A stretch of 64,000 nt of DNA from Jiangella alba. GTDB lineage: Bacteria; Actinomycetota; Actinomycetes; Jiangellales; Jiangellaceae. The stretch covers positions 2,349,501-2,413,500 of the forward strand of contig NZ_FNUC01000003.1 in NCBI RefSeq assembly GCF_900106035.1. The letters run 5' to 3'. A program made the position numbers and the translations under genes. Each line of letters begins with the position of its first letter. The first letter of the stretch is position 1. This document shows, piece by piece, positions 44,817 through 53,736 of the stretch. The notes below the pieces were generated by a model. It did not search any database, was not told the DNA's origin, and was given only the letters and a program-made list of their open reading frames with translations.

Positions 44817-44916
44817 CGCCGACCACCAACCAAGATCAACTCGCGGAAAACCAGTTGCCCCCGCCGACCGGCAGGTGATCGACTGGCGGCACCAACGAGC
44901 GAGAAGGGAGAGCGGC

Positions 44917-45039
44917 ATGCGCCGAGCTTTCGGGTCCACCCCAGCGACTCCATTCGTCCGAGCAAGGGACTCGAAGCTCACGTGCGTACGCTCAACCTGG
45001 GCATCCTCGCGCACATCGACGCCGGAAAGACCAGTCTGA
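44917..45039 (+). CDS. Possible leader peptide ORF overlapping the TetM-like gene
   Basis: 40 codons, starting ATGCGCCGAGCT with a strong SD (GAAGGGAG) 6 bases upstream. It runs in another frame across the GTG of the ribosomal-protection gene and stops 55 bases inside it. The main gene itself has no convincing SD. Ribosomal-protection genes can be controlled by leader peptides, so this may couple translation; it may also be a chance ORF. Confidence 0.3.
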   Translation: MRRAFGSTPATPFVRARDSKLTCVRSTWASSRTSTPERPV

Positions 45040-46979
45040 CCGAGCGGCTGCTGTACGCGGCCGGGGTCATCGACGAGGTCGGCAGTGTCGACGCGGGGAG
45101 CACACAGACCGATTCGCTCGCGCTGGAACGTCAGCGCGGCATCACCATCAGGTCCGCGGTCGTCGCGTTCACCGTCGGCGACACCGCGGTCAACCTCATC
45201 GACACGCCCGGCCACCCCGACTTCATCGCCGAGGTCGAGCGGGTGCTCAGTGTGCTCGACGGCGCCGTGCTGGTCGTGTCGGCGGTCGAGGGGGTGCAGG
45301 CGCAGACGCGGGTGCTCATGCGCACGCTGCGCCGTCTCCGCATCCCGACGCTGATCTTCGTCAACAAGCTCGACCGCGCGGGCGCCGACCTCGACGCCGT
45401 GACGGGGCAGCTCGCGATCAGGCTGACGCCGCGGGTGGTGCCGCTGGGCGGCGCCGTGCGGCAGGGCACGAGGGACGCGGCGTTCAGGACGTTCACCGAG
45501 GCCGACGACGGGTTCGGCGCCCGGCTGGCCGAGACGCTGGCCGACGGCGACGACGCGCTGCTCGCGGACTACGTGGAGCATCCGGACGGCGTCACGCACC
45601 GGCGGCTGCTGCGCTCGCTGGCCCGGCAGTCGCGGTCGGCGCGGGTGCACCCGGTGTTCGCGGGCTCGGCCATCACGGGCGCGGGCATCGACGAGCTGAC
45701 GGCGGGCATCGTGCGGCTGCTGCCGTCCACGCCGGTGTCGGACGACGGCGCGGGCGGCCCGCCGGAGGGCAGCGTGTTCAAGGTCGAGCGCGGCCCGGCC
45801 GGCGAGAAGATCGCCTACGTCCGCATGGCGGCCGGCACGCTGCGCACCCGCGACCGGCTGGCGGCCGGCAAGGTCACCGCCATCAGCGTCTTCGACGACG
45901 GCGGCGCGCGGCCGGGCACGGAGGTGTCGGCCGGGCGCATCGCCAAGGTCTGGGGCCTGGGTGGGGTGCGCGTCGGAGACCACCTCGCCAAGGCGGAGGC
46001 CGGCGACGCGCACGCCGGCGACGCGGCGCAACCGCACTTCGCGCCGCCGACGCTCGAGACCGTCGTCGTGCCGCGGCGGGCCCGCGACCGCGGCGCCCTG
46101 CACGCGGCGCTGGCCCAGCTGGCCGAGCAGGACCCGCTGATCGACCTGCGCCAGGACGACCTGCGGCGGGAGGTGTCGGTGTCGCTCTACGGCGAGGTGC
46201 AGAAGGAGGTCGTCCAGGCGACCCTCGAGGCCGAGTACGGCATCGGCGTCGACTTCCGCGAGTCCACCACCATCCACGTCGAGCGGGTCACCGGCACCGG
46301 CGAGGCGGTCGAGCTGATCCAGCAGGACGGCAACCCGTTCCTCGCCGGCGTCGGGCTGCGGGTCGATCCGGCGCCGGACCGGGACGGGGTGACGTTCGGC
46401 ATCGAGATCGAGCTGGGCTCGCTGCCGCCGGCGTTCCTGCGGGCGATCGACGAGACCGTCCACGAGACGCTGCGGCAGGGCCTGCACGGCTGGGACGTGC
46501 CCGACTGCCGGGTGACGCTGGTCCGGTCGCAGTACTGGCCGCGGCAGAGCCACTCGCACGCCACGTTCGACAAGAGCATGTCGAGCACCGCGGGCGACTT
46601 CCGGCTGCTGACGCCGCTGGTGCTGATGACGGCGCTGGCACGGGCGGGGACGCGGGTCCAGGAGCCGGTGCACCGGTTCGAGCTGGAGCTGCCGGCCGAC
46701 TGCCTCGGCCAGGTGCTGCCGGCGCTGGCCCGGCTGCGGGCGGTGCCGGGCGCACCGGCACCGACGGCGTCCGGCTACCTGCTGGCGGGCGACCTCCCCG
46801 CGGCGCACGCGCACGAGCTGCAGCAGCAGCTACCGGCGCTGACCCGCGGCGAGGGCGTCCTGGAGACCCGGTTCGACCGCTACCAGCCGGTGCCCGGCCC
46901 GCCGCCGGAGCGTCCCCGCACCGACCACGACCCGCTGCACCGCGACGAGTACCTGCTGCACGTGGTGCGCCGGGTGTGA
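44982..46979 (+). CDS. TetM/OtrA-like ribosomal protection GTPase
   Basis: 665 residues, EF-G-like, similar in length to TetM. G1 is AHIDAGKTS (10-18), then RQRGITI, DTPGHPDF and NKLDRAG; domain IV and V follow with LYGEVQKEVVQATLEAEYGI and SSTAGDFRLLTPLVL. TetM and OtrA use GTP to push tetracycline off the ribosome. Chromosomal relatives are frequent in actinobacteria and resistance cannot be concluded from sequence. The GTG start (VRTLNLGILAHIDAG) matches the family N-terminus. Divergent from the HNH gene; 3' end lies in a shared hairpin. Confidence 0.9.
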   Translation: MRTLNLGILAHIDAGKTSLTERLLYAAGVIDEVGSVDAGSTQTDSLALERQRGITIRSAVVAFTVGDTAVNLIDTPGHPDFIAEVERVLSVLDGAVLVVSAVEGVQAQTRVLMRTLRRLRIPTLIFVNKLDRAGADLDAVTGQLAIRLTPRVVPLGGAVRQGTRDAAFRTFTEADDGFGARLAETLADGDDALLADYVEHPDGVTHRRLLRSLARQSRSARVHPVFAGSAITGAGIDELTAGIVRLLPSTPVSDDGAGGPPEGSVFKVERGPAGEKIAYVRMAAGTLRTRDRLAAGKVTAISVFDDGGARPGTEVSAGRIAKVWGLGGVRVGDHLAKAEAGDAHAGDAAQPHFAPPTLETVVVPRRARDRGALHAALAQLAEQDPLIDLRQDDLRREVSVSLYGEVQKEVVQATLEAEYGIGVDFRESTTIHVERVTGTGEAVELIQQDGNPFLAGVGLRVDPAPDRDGVTFGIEIELGSLPPAFLRAIDETVHETLRQGLHGWDVPDCRVTLVRSQYWPRQSHSHATFDKSMSSTAGDFRLLTPLVLMTALARAGTRVQEPVHRFELELPADCLGQVLPALARLRAVPGAPAPTASGYLLAGDLPAAHAHELQQQLPALTRGEGVLETRFDRYQPVPGPPPERPRTDHDPLHRDEYLLHVVRRV

Positions 46980-46994
46980 CGCGCTCACCCGGCG
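46968..46994. terminator. Hairpin formed by the two convergent gene ends
   Basis: CGCCGGGTG (46968-46976) pairs with CACCCGGCG (46986-46994) around a 9-nt loop. The stop codon of the TetM-like gene is in the loop and that of the MerR gene at its far edge, so the hairpin can serve both directions. Confidence 0.65.
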
Positions 46995-47810
46995 GTCGGG
47001 ATCGTCTCCAGGTCGCCGAGCAGCAGCTCGCGGTCCTCGTCGGTGCTGATGGCGGCGCTGGCCAGGCGGGCCTGCTCGACGTGGCGCCGGGCCTCGTCGT
47101 GGTCGCCGGCGACGGCGTACGCGCGGCCCAGCGCCTCGTAGGCGAAGGCGAGGTCCCAGTCGCCGATGCCGTGCTCCTGGCAGGTCGACAGCACCAGGCG
47201 GGCGTGGAACAGCGCCGGCTCGGCCCGCCCGACGACGCAGTAGACCCGGGAGCACAGCCAGTGGCTGCGGGCGACGTTGTTCGGCGTGCCGGCCTGGAGC
47301 CAGTGGTAGGCCGACGCGTGCGCCTGGTGGATCATCAGGACGTCGTCGGCGGGCGAGCGGTCCTCCAGCTCCATCAGCCGCCAGGTGTCGTTGAACAGGT
47401 CGGCGCCGAGCCGGCGGTGCAGCTCGGGGCCGGCGACGGGCGCCGCGGGTGTGCTCATGGTCCACTCCTCGTCGGTCAGCGCGTGGTCGATCGTGTGCAG
47501 GATGCCGCGCAGCCGGGTCACGCGCGCGTCGATGCGGCGGCGGTGCTCGGCCAGCGCGGACCGGAACGCGTCGCGGTCGCCGACCAGCTCCAGCAGCCGG
47601 CGGACGTCCTCCAGCGGCAGCTCGAGCGCGCGCAGCCGGCGCACCAGCCGCACCTGCTCGACCTGCGCCGGCCGGTACCACCGGTAGCCCGGTCACGGGG
47701 TCGACCTCGGCCGGCCGGAGCACCCCGAGGCGGTCGTAGTGCCGCAGCGTCTTCGGGGTGACCCCGGCCAGCCGGGCCACCTGGCCGACGGTCAGCCGCG
47801 CGTCCTCCAC
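46985..47810 (-). pseudogene. MerR-family regulator interrupted by a one-base frameshift
   Basis: The DNA-binding N-terminus (RLTVGQVARLAGVTPKTLRHYDRLG, then EVDPVTG) is in one frame. The continuation (YRWYRPAQVEQ, then VRLVRRLRALELPLEDVRRL) is in another. One extra G in the GGG at 47688-47690 accounts for the break. The rest (about residue 115 onward) is a helical sensor-like region, GPELHRRLGADLFNDTWRLMELEDR and so on. An internal ATG at 47459 has an SD (GAGGAG), so the sensor part could still be made. Either a true mutation or a homopolymer sequencing error. Promoter has the MerR 19-bp spacer. Confidence 0.75.
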
Positions 47811-47817
47811 GTACGGC

Positions 47818-47848
47818 ACGCTAGGCCTTGCCCCAGGGACAACGTCAA
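47818..47848 (-). promoter_or_regulatory. MerR-type promoter with 19-bp spacer
   Basis: On the minus strand TTGACG (47843-47848), 19 bp containing TTGTCCC/GGGGCAA dyad, then TAGCGT (47818-47823), 7 bases and the GTG at 47810. Matches the layout of the other MerR promoter in the window and supports 47810 as the start. Confidence 0.7.
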
Positions 47849-47850
47849 CG

Positions 47851-48735
47851 ATGTCTGCGAGACTCGTCCCCATGGTCGGCCAGACCTACCGTGAACGGCC
47901 GCCGCGACGACGGCTGGCCGGGCTCCTCACGACCACCTGGGTGCAGCGCGTCGCGCCCGGCTCGCCGGCCTACGTGCAGCGCGACATCCCGTCCGGCGCC
48001 GTCGAGCTGGTGTGCCGGGTGGGCGCGGCGCCCCAGCTGTCCGGCCCGCTCACGGGGCCGCGGGCCGACGTGATCCCGCCAGGCAGCACCGTCGTCGGGC
48101 TGCGGTTCCGGCCGGGCGCCGCCGCGGCCGTGCTCGGGCTGCCGGCGTCGGAGCTCACCGACCTCCGGGTCGGCGCCGCCGACGTGTGGGGGACGGCGGC
48201 AGCGGCGGCCGGCGAGCGCCTGGCCGCGGCGACCACCGGCGAGGCGGCGGTGGAGGTGCTGGAGGAGCTGGTGACGGCGGCCGCCGCGCGCGCCGGCGTC
48301 ACCGGGCCGGACCCGCTGATCGCCGAGGCCGTGCGCCGGCTGATGCCCTGGCACGCGGCGGAGGTGCGCGACGTCGGCACCACGCTGCACGTCTCCGAGC
48401 GGGCGTTGCGCCGGCACTGCCTCGCCGCCATTGGCGTCGGGCCGAAGACGCTGCAGCGGATGCTGCGGTTCCAGGGCTTCCTGGCCCGGACGCAGTCGGC
48501 GCTCGCCGACGGGCGCGACCCCGCGGGCGGCGGCCTGGCCCGGCTCGCCGCCGACGCCGGCTACGCCGACCAGGCGCACCTGACCCGCGAGTGCGTCCGC
48601 CTGACCGGGGCGACCCCGCGGACGTTCCTCCGCGACACCCAGGAGGCCTGCGGCTGCGGCCACGACCACGCGGCGTCGTACACCCCGCTGCTGGCTGGCC
48701 GTTTCGTTCAAGAACGGCGGGTGCGCCGGGCGTAG
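47851..48735 (+). CDS. AraC-family transcriptional regulator
   Basis: 294 residues from the ATG at 47851 (an in-frame ATG at 47872 also fits and lacks an SD). The N-terminal half (WVQRVAPGSPAYVQRDIPSGAVELV, then GLRFRPGAAAAVLGLP) is of the DUF6597 type found before AraC domains. The C-terminal helix-turn-helix pair is seen in HVSERALRRHCLAAIGVGPK and LAADAGYADQAHLTRECVRLTG. The tail has CGCGHDH. Divergent from the MerR gene, 10 bases before the FAD oxidase gene, its likely target. Confidence 0.85.
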   Translation: MSARLVPMVGQTYRERPPRRRLAGLLTTTWVQRVAPGSPAYVQRDIPSGAVELVCRVGAAPQLSGPLTGPRADVIPPGSTVVGLRFRPGAAAAVLGLPASELTDLRVGAADVWGTAAAAAGERLAAATTGEAAVEVLEELVTAAAARAGVTGPDPLIAEAVRRLMPWHAAEVRDVGTTLHVSERALRRHCLAAIGVGPKTLQRMLRFQGFLARTQSALADGRDPAGGGLARLAADAGYADQAHLTRECVRLTGATPRTFLRDTQEACGCGHDHAASYTPLLAGRFVQERRVRRA

Positions 48736-48738
48736 CGT
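48733..48738 (+). promoter_or_regulatory. -10 (TAGCGT) of leaderless FAD oxidase
   Basis: TAGCGT, 7 bases, ATG. The hexamer overlaps the stop codon of the AraC gene. Confidence 0.55.
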
Positions 48739-48745
48739 CGCCGCC

Positions 48746-50017
48746 ATGACCACCACCGCCGGAGCCGAGCCCCGCCCGCTGGCCGTCGTCGGCTGCCGGT
48801 CCGCCGCGGACGTCGCCGGGGCGATCGACCTCGCCCGGCGGCACGGCGTGCCGGCGGTCCCGCGCAGCGGCGGCCACTGCTTCGCCGGCCGCTCGTGGAC
48901 GCCGGGCGTGGTCGTCGACGTGCGTCCGATGCGGACGGTGACGGTGGCCGGCGACCGCGTCACGGTCGGCGCCGGTGTCCGGCTGGGCGAGCTCTACGCC
49001 GAGCTGGCCCGTCACGGGATGACGCTGCCCGCCGGCTGCGGCCCGACGGTCGGCATCGCCGGACTCACCCTGGGCGGCGGATTCGGCGTGCTCGGGCGGC
49101 GGTACGGGCTGACGGCCGACCGGCTGACGGCGGCCCGGGTCGTGCTGGCCGGCGGCCGGGTCGTCGACTGCGACGAGGAGCACGACGCCGACCTGTTCTG
49201 GGCGCTGCGCGGCGCGGGCGGCGGCCAGTTCGGCGTCGTGACGGAGCTGATCTTCCGGGCCGTGCCGGAGCCGGAGGTGACCGCGTTCCACCTCACCTGG
49301 CCCGGCGCTGCGGCGGCCGCGGTGCTCGCCGCGTGGCAGGAGTGGTCGCCGGACGGACCGGACGAGCTGGCCGCGAGCCTGCTGCTGGTGGGCGGCCCCG
49401 ACCCCGGCCGGCCGCCGGTCGTGAACGTGTTCGGGACGCTGCTCGGCGCCGAGCCGGAGACGGCCGCGCTGCTCGCGCGGCTCACCGCACAGGTCGGCAC
49501 GCGGCCCGCGACCACAGACGTCGCGACCCGTCCGTACGCCGCCACCAAGCAGCACCTGGCCGACCTCGGCGCGCGGATGGCCGGGCCGGCGCCGGAGCAC
49601 CGTCCGCTCAGCCGCTCGGAGTACGTCGCCCGGGCGCTCCCGGCCGAGGCCGTCGCGGCGCTGGTGGACGGCCTGGCGCGGGACCGGGTCGCGGGCGAGA
49701 CGCGCGAGCTCGACGTCAGCCCGTGGGGCGGCGCCTACACCCGCGTGCCGGTCGGCGCGACGGCCTTCGCCCACCGGGACGCGCGGTTCCTGGTCAAGCA
49801 CGCCGTCACCGGCCCCGATCCGGCCGGCTGGCTGGACCGGTCCTGGGCGGCGGCGCACCCGTGGGGGACCGGCGGCGTCTACCCGAACTTCCCCGACCCG
49901 CGGCTGGACGATCCGCTGCGGGCCTACCACGGGCCGAACCTCGCCCGACTCCGCCGGGTCAAGGCCGCGTACGACCCGGGCGGCTTCTTCGACTTCCCGC
50001 AGGCGATCCGCGCCTGA
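48746..50017 (+). CDS. FAD-dependent oxidoreductase, BBE-like
   Basis: 423 residues, berberine-bridge-enzyme/VAO family. PCMH FAD-binding domain (about 1-180): VPRSGGHCFAGR contains the His for covalent FAD attachment, and GPTVGIAGLTLGGGFGVLGR contacts the flavin. The Cys of bicovalent BBE enzymes (GxCPTVG) is displaced to GCGPTVG, so attachment is likely through His only. C-terminal BBE motif HGPNLARLRRVKAAYDPGGFFDFPQAI. Substrate unknown; these oxidise sugars, alcohols or secondary metabolites. Confidence 0.88.
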   Translation: MTTTAGAEPRPLAVVGCRSAADVAGAIDLARRHGVPAVPRSGGHCFAGRSWTPGVVVDVRPMRTVTVAGDRVTVGAGVRLGELYAELARHGMTLPAGCGPTVGIAGLTLGGGFGVLGRRYGLTADRLTAARVVLAGGRVVDCDEEHDADLFWALRGAGGGQFGVVTELIFRAVPEPEVTAFHLTWPGAAAAAVLAAWQEWSPDGPDELAASLLLVGGPDPGRPPVVNVFGTLLGAEPETAALLARLTAQVGTRPATTDVATRPYAATKQHLADLGARMAGPAPEHRPLSRSEYVARALPAEAVAALVDGLARDRVAGETRELDVSPWGGAYTRVPVGATAFAHRDARFLVKHAVTGPDPAGWLDRSWAAAHPWGTGGVYPNFPDPRLDDPLRAYHGPNLARLRRVKAAYDPGGFFDFPQAIRA

Positions 50018-50046
50018 CCCGACCCGCACCCCGAGAGGACCCGACG

Positions 50047-50637
50047 ATGAGCGTCTTCACAGCCCTGTCCGTGTCCGTCGACGGCTACGTCACCGGCCCC
50101 GACCCGAGCCCGGAGCAGGCGCTCGGCCGCGGCGGGCAGCGGCTGTTCGACTGGTACTTCGACGGCGACGTGCCCAGCCGGGTGTTCGACGGTTTCCGGC
50201 TGTCCGCGCCGAGCGCCGCGGTGTTCGACGACCTCGCGAGCCGCGACGGCGCGGTGATCTGCGGCCGCACCACGTACGACCACTCGGGCGGCTTCGGCGG
50301 CGGCAGTCCGCACCCGACGGCCCCGCTGGTCGTGCTGACCCACCGGCCGGTCCCCGAGGCGTCCGCGGCGCAGACCGTCGCGGGCGGCATCGAGGAGGCG
50401 GTCGCCCGGGCGGCCGAGCTCGCGGGCGACCTCGACGTCGGCCTCATGGGCACCGGCGTCACGGCGGCGGCGCTGGCCGCCGGCCTGCTGGACGAGGTGA
50501 CGCTGCACCAGGTGCCCGTCCTGCTGGGCGGCGGCACGCCGTTCTTCCACGCGTGGCCCGAGTCGCAGGCCCTGGAACGGGTGCGCGTGGTCGAGGCGCC
50601 CGGCGTCACGCACCTGACCTTCCGGGTGGTCCGCTGA
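50047..50637 (+). CDS. RibD/DHFR-like reductase domain protein
   Basis: 196 residues of the dihydrofolate-reductase-like RibD C-terminal fold: FTALSVSVDGYVTGPD at the N-terminus, GAVICGRTTYDHSGGF for NADPH binding, and DEVTLHQVPVLLGGGTPFF. Substrate is not known; such proteins are common in actinobacteria. SD GAGAGGA 8 bases upstream, so it may follow the FAD oxidase in one operon. Confidence 0.88.
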   Translation: MSVFTALSVSVDGYVTGPDPSPEQALGRGGQRLFDWYFDGDVPSRVFDGFRLSAPSAAVFDDLASRDGAVICGRTTYDHSGGFGGGSPHPTAPLVVLTHRPVPEASAAQTVAGGIEEAVARAAELAGDLDVGLMGTGVTAAALAAGLLDEVTLHQVPVLLGGGTPFFHAWPESQALERVRVVEAPGVTHLTFRVVR

Positions 50638-50658
50638 CGGTCGTGACAGGCTGGGTCC

Positions 50659-53600
50659 GTGCAGGTGGGCATTCTCGGGCCGGTCCGGCTGAGCGACGGC
50701 GACACGGTCATCGCGGTGGGCGGGGCGCGGTTGCGGGCGCTGCTGACCCGGCTGGCGCTCGACCCTGGCGCCGTCGTCGGGGTGCGGGCCCTGGTCGACG
50801 CGGTGTGGCCGGACGATCCGCCGGGCGATCCCGTCAACGCGGTGCAGACGCTGGTGTCGCGGCTGCGCCGGCTGCTGCCGGACGGGACGCGGGTGCGGCA
50901 ACTGGCCGGCGGCTACCAGCTGGACCTGACGGCCGACGACGTCGACGCGGGGCGGTTCGAGCGGCTGGCGCGGACCGGACGCGACCGCCTGCGGGCGGGC
51001 GACCCGGCCGACGCGACGACGGCGCTGAGCGAGGCGCTCGCACTGTGGCGCGGCCGCCCCCTCGCCGACCTCGACGGCGCGGCGGTGGCCGGCCCGGTCG
51101 TCGCGCGGCTGGACGAACTGCGGCTGGCGGCGGCCGAGGACCTCGCCGAGGCCGAGCTCGCCGGGGGAGCAGCACCCGCCGACGTCGCGGTGCGACTGCG
51201 GGCGCTCGTCGCCGAGCAGCCGCTGCGCGAACGGCTCCGGGCGCTGCACGTGCAGGCGCTGGTCGCGGCCGGGCGCCGGGCCGAGGCGCTGGCCGCGTTC
51301 GAGGACGCCCGCGCGCTGCTGGCCGGGCAGCTCGGCGCCGACCCGGGCCAGGAGCTGCGCGCCGCCCACCGGGCCGCCCTGCGCGACGACGAACCGGCGC
51401 CCAGACCGGCCCCGGCGCTGCCGGTCCCGCTGACCTCGCTGATCGGCCGCGACGACGACCTCGCCGGGGTGGCGAAGGCGCTCGGCCGGGCCCGGCTGGT
51501 GACGTTGACCGGGCCGGGCGGCGCGGGCAAGACCCGGCTGGCGGTCGCGGCCGCGGCGACGCTGCCGACGCCGGTCCGGCTGGTCGAGCTGGCCGCGGTC
51601 ACCGGACAGGACGACGTGGCGACGGCCGCCGCCGACGCGCTGCTGGCGCAGGCCGCGCCGGGCACCGCCGAGTCGCCCGAGCGCACCGCCATCGAACGCC
51701 TGGTCGAGACGCTCGGTGGCGGCGAGACGCTGCTGCTGCTGGACAACTGCGAGCACCTCGTCGACGCGGCCGCCGCGCTGGCCGGCGAGCTGCTGGCGCG
51801 CTGCCCGCGGCTGCGGGTGCTGACGACCAGCCGCGAGCCGCTGCGGCTGCCCGGCGAGGCGCTCTACGAGGTGCGCCCGCTGGCCGAGGCCGACGCCGTC
51901 CGGCTGTTCACCGAGCGGGCCCGCGACATCCGGCCCGGCGCCGACCTCGACCCTGAGCTCGTCGCGGAGCTGTGCCGCCGCCTCGACGGGCTGCCGCTGG
52001 CGATCGAGCTGGCGGCGGCCCGGCTGCGGTCGCTGCCGCTGGCCGAGCTGACCAGCCGGCTCGGCGACCGCTTCGGCGTGCTGACCCGCGGGGCCCGCAC
52101 CGCCGAGCAGCGCCACCGCACGCTGCGCGACCTCGTCGCGTGGAGCTGGGAGCTGCTGACCGAGCCGGAGCGGACGCTGCTCGAGCGGCTCGGCGTCGTG
52201 CCCATCGTGACGCCGGCGACGGCGGCCGCGCAGGCCGGGCCGGACGCGCCGGAGCTGCTCGCCGCGCTGGTCGACAAGTCGCTGCTGCAGCTCGCCGACG
52301 ACGGCCCGGAGCCGCACTACCGCATGCTGGAGACGATCCGCGAGTTCGCGCTGGCCCGGCTGACGGCGTCCGGCGACCGGCCCGCCGCCGAGGCCGCGCT
52401 GGTGGCGTCGGTGCTGGAACTGACCGAGCGGGCCGAACCGGGGCTGCGGTCGGCGGACCAGCCGCGCCGGCTGGCGTTGTTGCGCGGTGAGTGGGAGAAC
52501 CTGCGCGCGGCGGTGCAGCTGGCTGTCGCCACCGACCCGGCGGCCGCGGTCCGCCTGGGCGCCGCGCTGGCGCCCTACTGGACGGTGTCGTCGGACCACA
52601 CGAGCACCACCCACCGGCTGCGCCGGCTGCTCGACCTCGCCGGGCCGGCCGACCCGGAGCGCCGCGCCGTCGTCGTCGCGTACTACGTGTTCAACGCGCT
52701 GCTCGGCGGGCACAACCCGGAGGCGTTGGCGATCATCGGGCCGTTGCGCGACTGGGCCGCCGCGGCGCCGGCGGCCGGGCACCCCGTCCTCGCGCTGCTC
52801 GACCCGCTGCTGGCGCTGCTGGCCGACGAGACCGACGCCGGCGTGGCCGCGGCCGACCGCCTGCTGCCCGGCGCCGGCGACTGGACCCGGGGCGGGCTGC
52901 TGCTGGTCCGCTCGATGCTCGGCGGGACCAGCGGCGAGATGCCCGCGGCGATCGCCGACCTCGACGCGGCGGCGACGGCCTACCGCGCCGCCGGCGACCT
53001 CTGGGGTGAGTCGACGGCGCTGACGTTCCTGGCGCTGATGCGGACGATGTTCGCCGACGCGACGGCGGCCGACGCGCTGGAGCGGGCGATCGCGCTGCGC
53101 CGGCGGCTCGACCCGGCCGACGAGGTGATCGAGCAGCGCGCCTGGCTGGCCCAGCTGCACGCCTGGACCGGCGCGCCGGAGCGGGCCCGGGCCGAGCTGC
53201 TCGGCCTGGCCGGGCTGGCCGCGGCGTCGTCGGTGCACTGCGTCGTGCTGGTCCGGGTGCTGCTCGGCGACCTCGACCGGCTCGACGGCGACCTCGGCGG
53301 CGCCGGCCGCTGGTACGGCGAGGCGGCGGCGCACGTCGCGGAGTCCGGCGAGCCGATGTTCGTCGCGATCCTGGGCACCTCCGCCGCTCAGCTCGCGGTG
53401 GCCGCGGGCGACGGCGACGCCGCCGTCCGGGAGTTGACGGCGGCGGCCGGGGCGGCCGGGCACATCAAGGACCTGCCGCTGGTGGCGGCGGTCGGCGTCG
53501 CCGCGGCCGCGCTGCGGCACGGAGCCGGCGCACCGGACGAGGCCGCGGAGGTGCTGGGCGCCGCGCACGCGCTGCGCGGCGCCGCCGACGGCCTCAACCC

Positions 53601-53736
53601 CGACGTCATCCGGCTCACCGCCCGGCTCCGCGACGAGCTGGGCGACGACCGGTTCGCGACGGCCTACGAGCGCGGCCGGTCACTGTCCGGCCCGGACGCG
53701 GACGCGCTGATCACCGGCTACGCGCGGCGGCGGTAG
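50659..53736 (+). CDS. AfsR/SARP-type regulator with BTAD, NB-ARC and TPR-like domains
   Basis: 1025 residues. OmpR-like DNA-binding domain (about 1-95: VGILGPVRLSDGD), BTAD (about 96-245), STAND ATPase with P-loop GPGGAGKT at 285-292 and Walker B LLLLDN ending at D362, winged helix (about 520-600), then an alpha-helical repeat region to the end. AfsR-like proteins integrate signals for secondary metabolism or export. It is convergent with an ABC exporter (19-bp overlap), so regulation of that pump is plausible. GTG start after CAGGCT plus 6 bases (variant leaderless promoter). Confidence 0.92.
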   Translation: MQVGILGPVRLSDGDTVIAVGGARLRALLTRLALDPGAVVGVRALVDAVWPDDPPGDPVNAVQTLVSRLRRLLPDGTRVRQLAGGYQLDLTADDVDAGRFERLARTGRDRLRAGDPADATTALSEALALWRGRPLADLDGAAVAGPVVARLDELRLAAAEDLAEAELAGGAAPADVAVRLRALVAEQPLRERLRALHVQALVAAGRRAEALAAFEDARALLAGQLGADPGQELRAAHRAALRDDEPAPRPAPALPVPLTSLIGRDDDLAGVAKALGRARLVTLTGPGGAGKTRLAVAAAATLPTPVRLVELAAVTGQDDVATAAADALLAQAAPGTAESPERTAIERLVETLGGGETLLLLDNCEHLVDAAAALAGELLARCPRLRVLTTSREPLRLPGEALYEVRPLAEADAVRLFTERARDIRPGADLDPELVAELCRRLDGLPLAIELAAARLRSLPLAELTSRLGDRFGVLTRGARTAEQRHRTLRDLVAWSWELLTEPERTLLERLGVVPIVTPATAAAQAGPDAPELLAALVDKSLLQLADDGPEPHYRMLETIREFALARLTASGDRPAAEAALVASVLELTERAEPGLRSADQPRRLALLRGEWENLRAAVQLAVATDPAAAVRLGAALAPYWTVSSDHTSTTHRLRRLLDLAGPADPERRAVVVAYYVFNALLGGHNPEALAIIGPLRDWAAAAPAAGHPVLALLDPLLALLADETDAGVAAADRLLPGAGDWTRGGLLLVRSMLGGTSGEMPAAIADLDAAATAYRAAGDLWGESTALTFLALMRTMFADATAADALERAIALRRRLDPADEVIEQRAWLAQLHAWTGAPERARAELLGLAGLAAASSVHCVVLVRVLLGDLDRLDGDLGGAGRWYGEAAAHVAESGEPMFVAILGTSAAQLAVAAGDGDAAVRELTAAAGAAGHIKDLPLVAAVGVAAAALRHGAGAPDEAAEVLGAAHALRGAADGLNPDVIRLTARLRDELGDDRFATAYERGRSLSGPDADALITGYARRR

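Noticed and set aside
44982-46979. Acquired tetracycline-resistance gene
   Set aside because: No mobile element, and codon use equals the neighbours; chromosomal relatives are common in actinobacteria, so only a TetM-like label is justified.
49924-53568. Minus-strand frame of about 1200 codons opposite the AfsR-type gene
   Set aside because: Arg/Gln/Gly-rich composition with no domain motif; the plus-strand protein has complete regulator domains.
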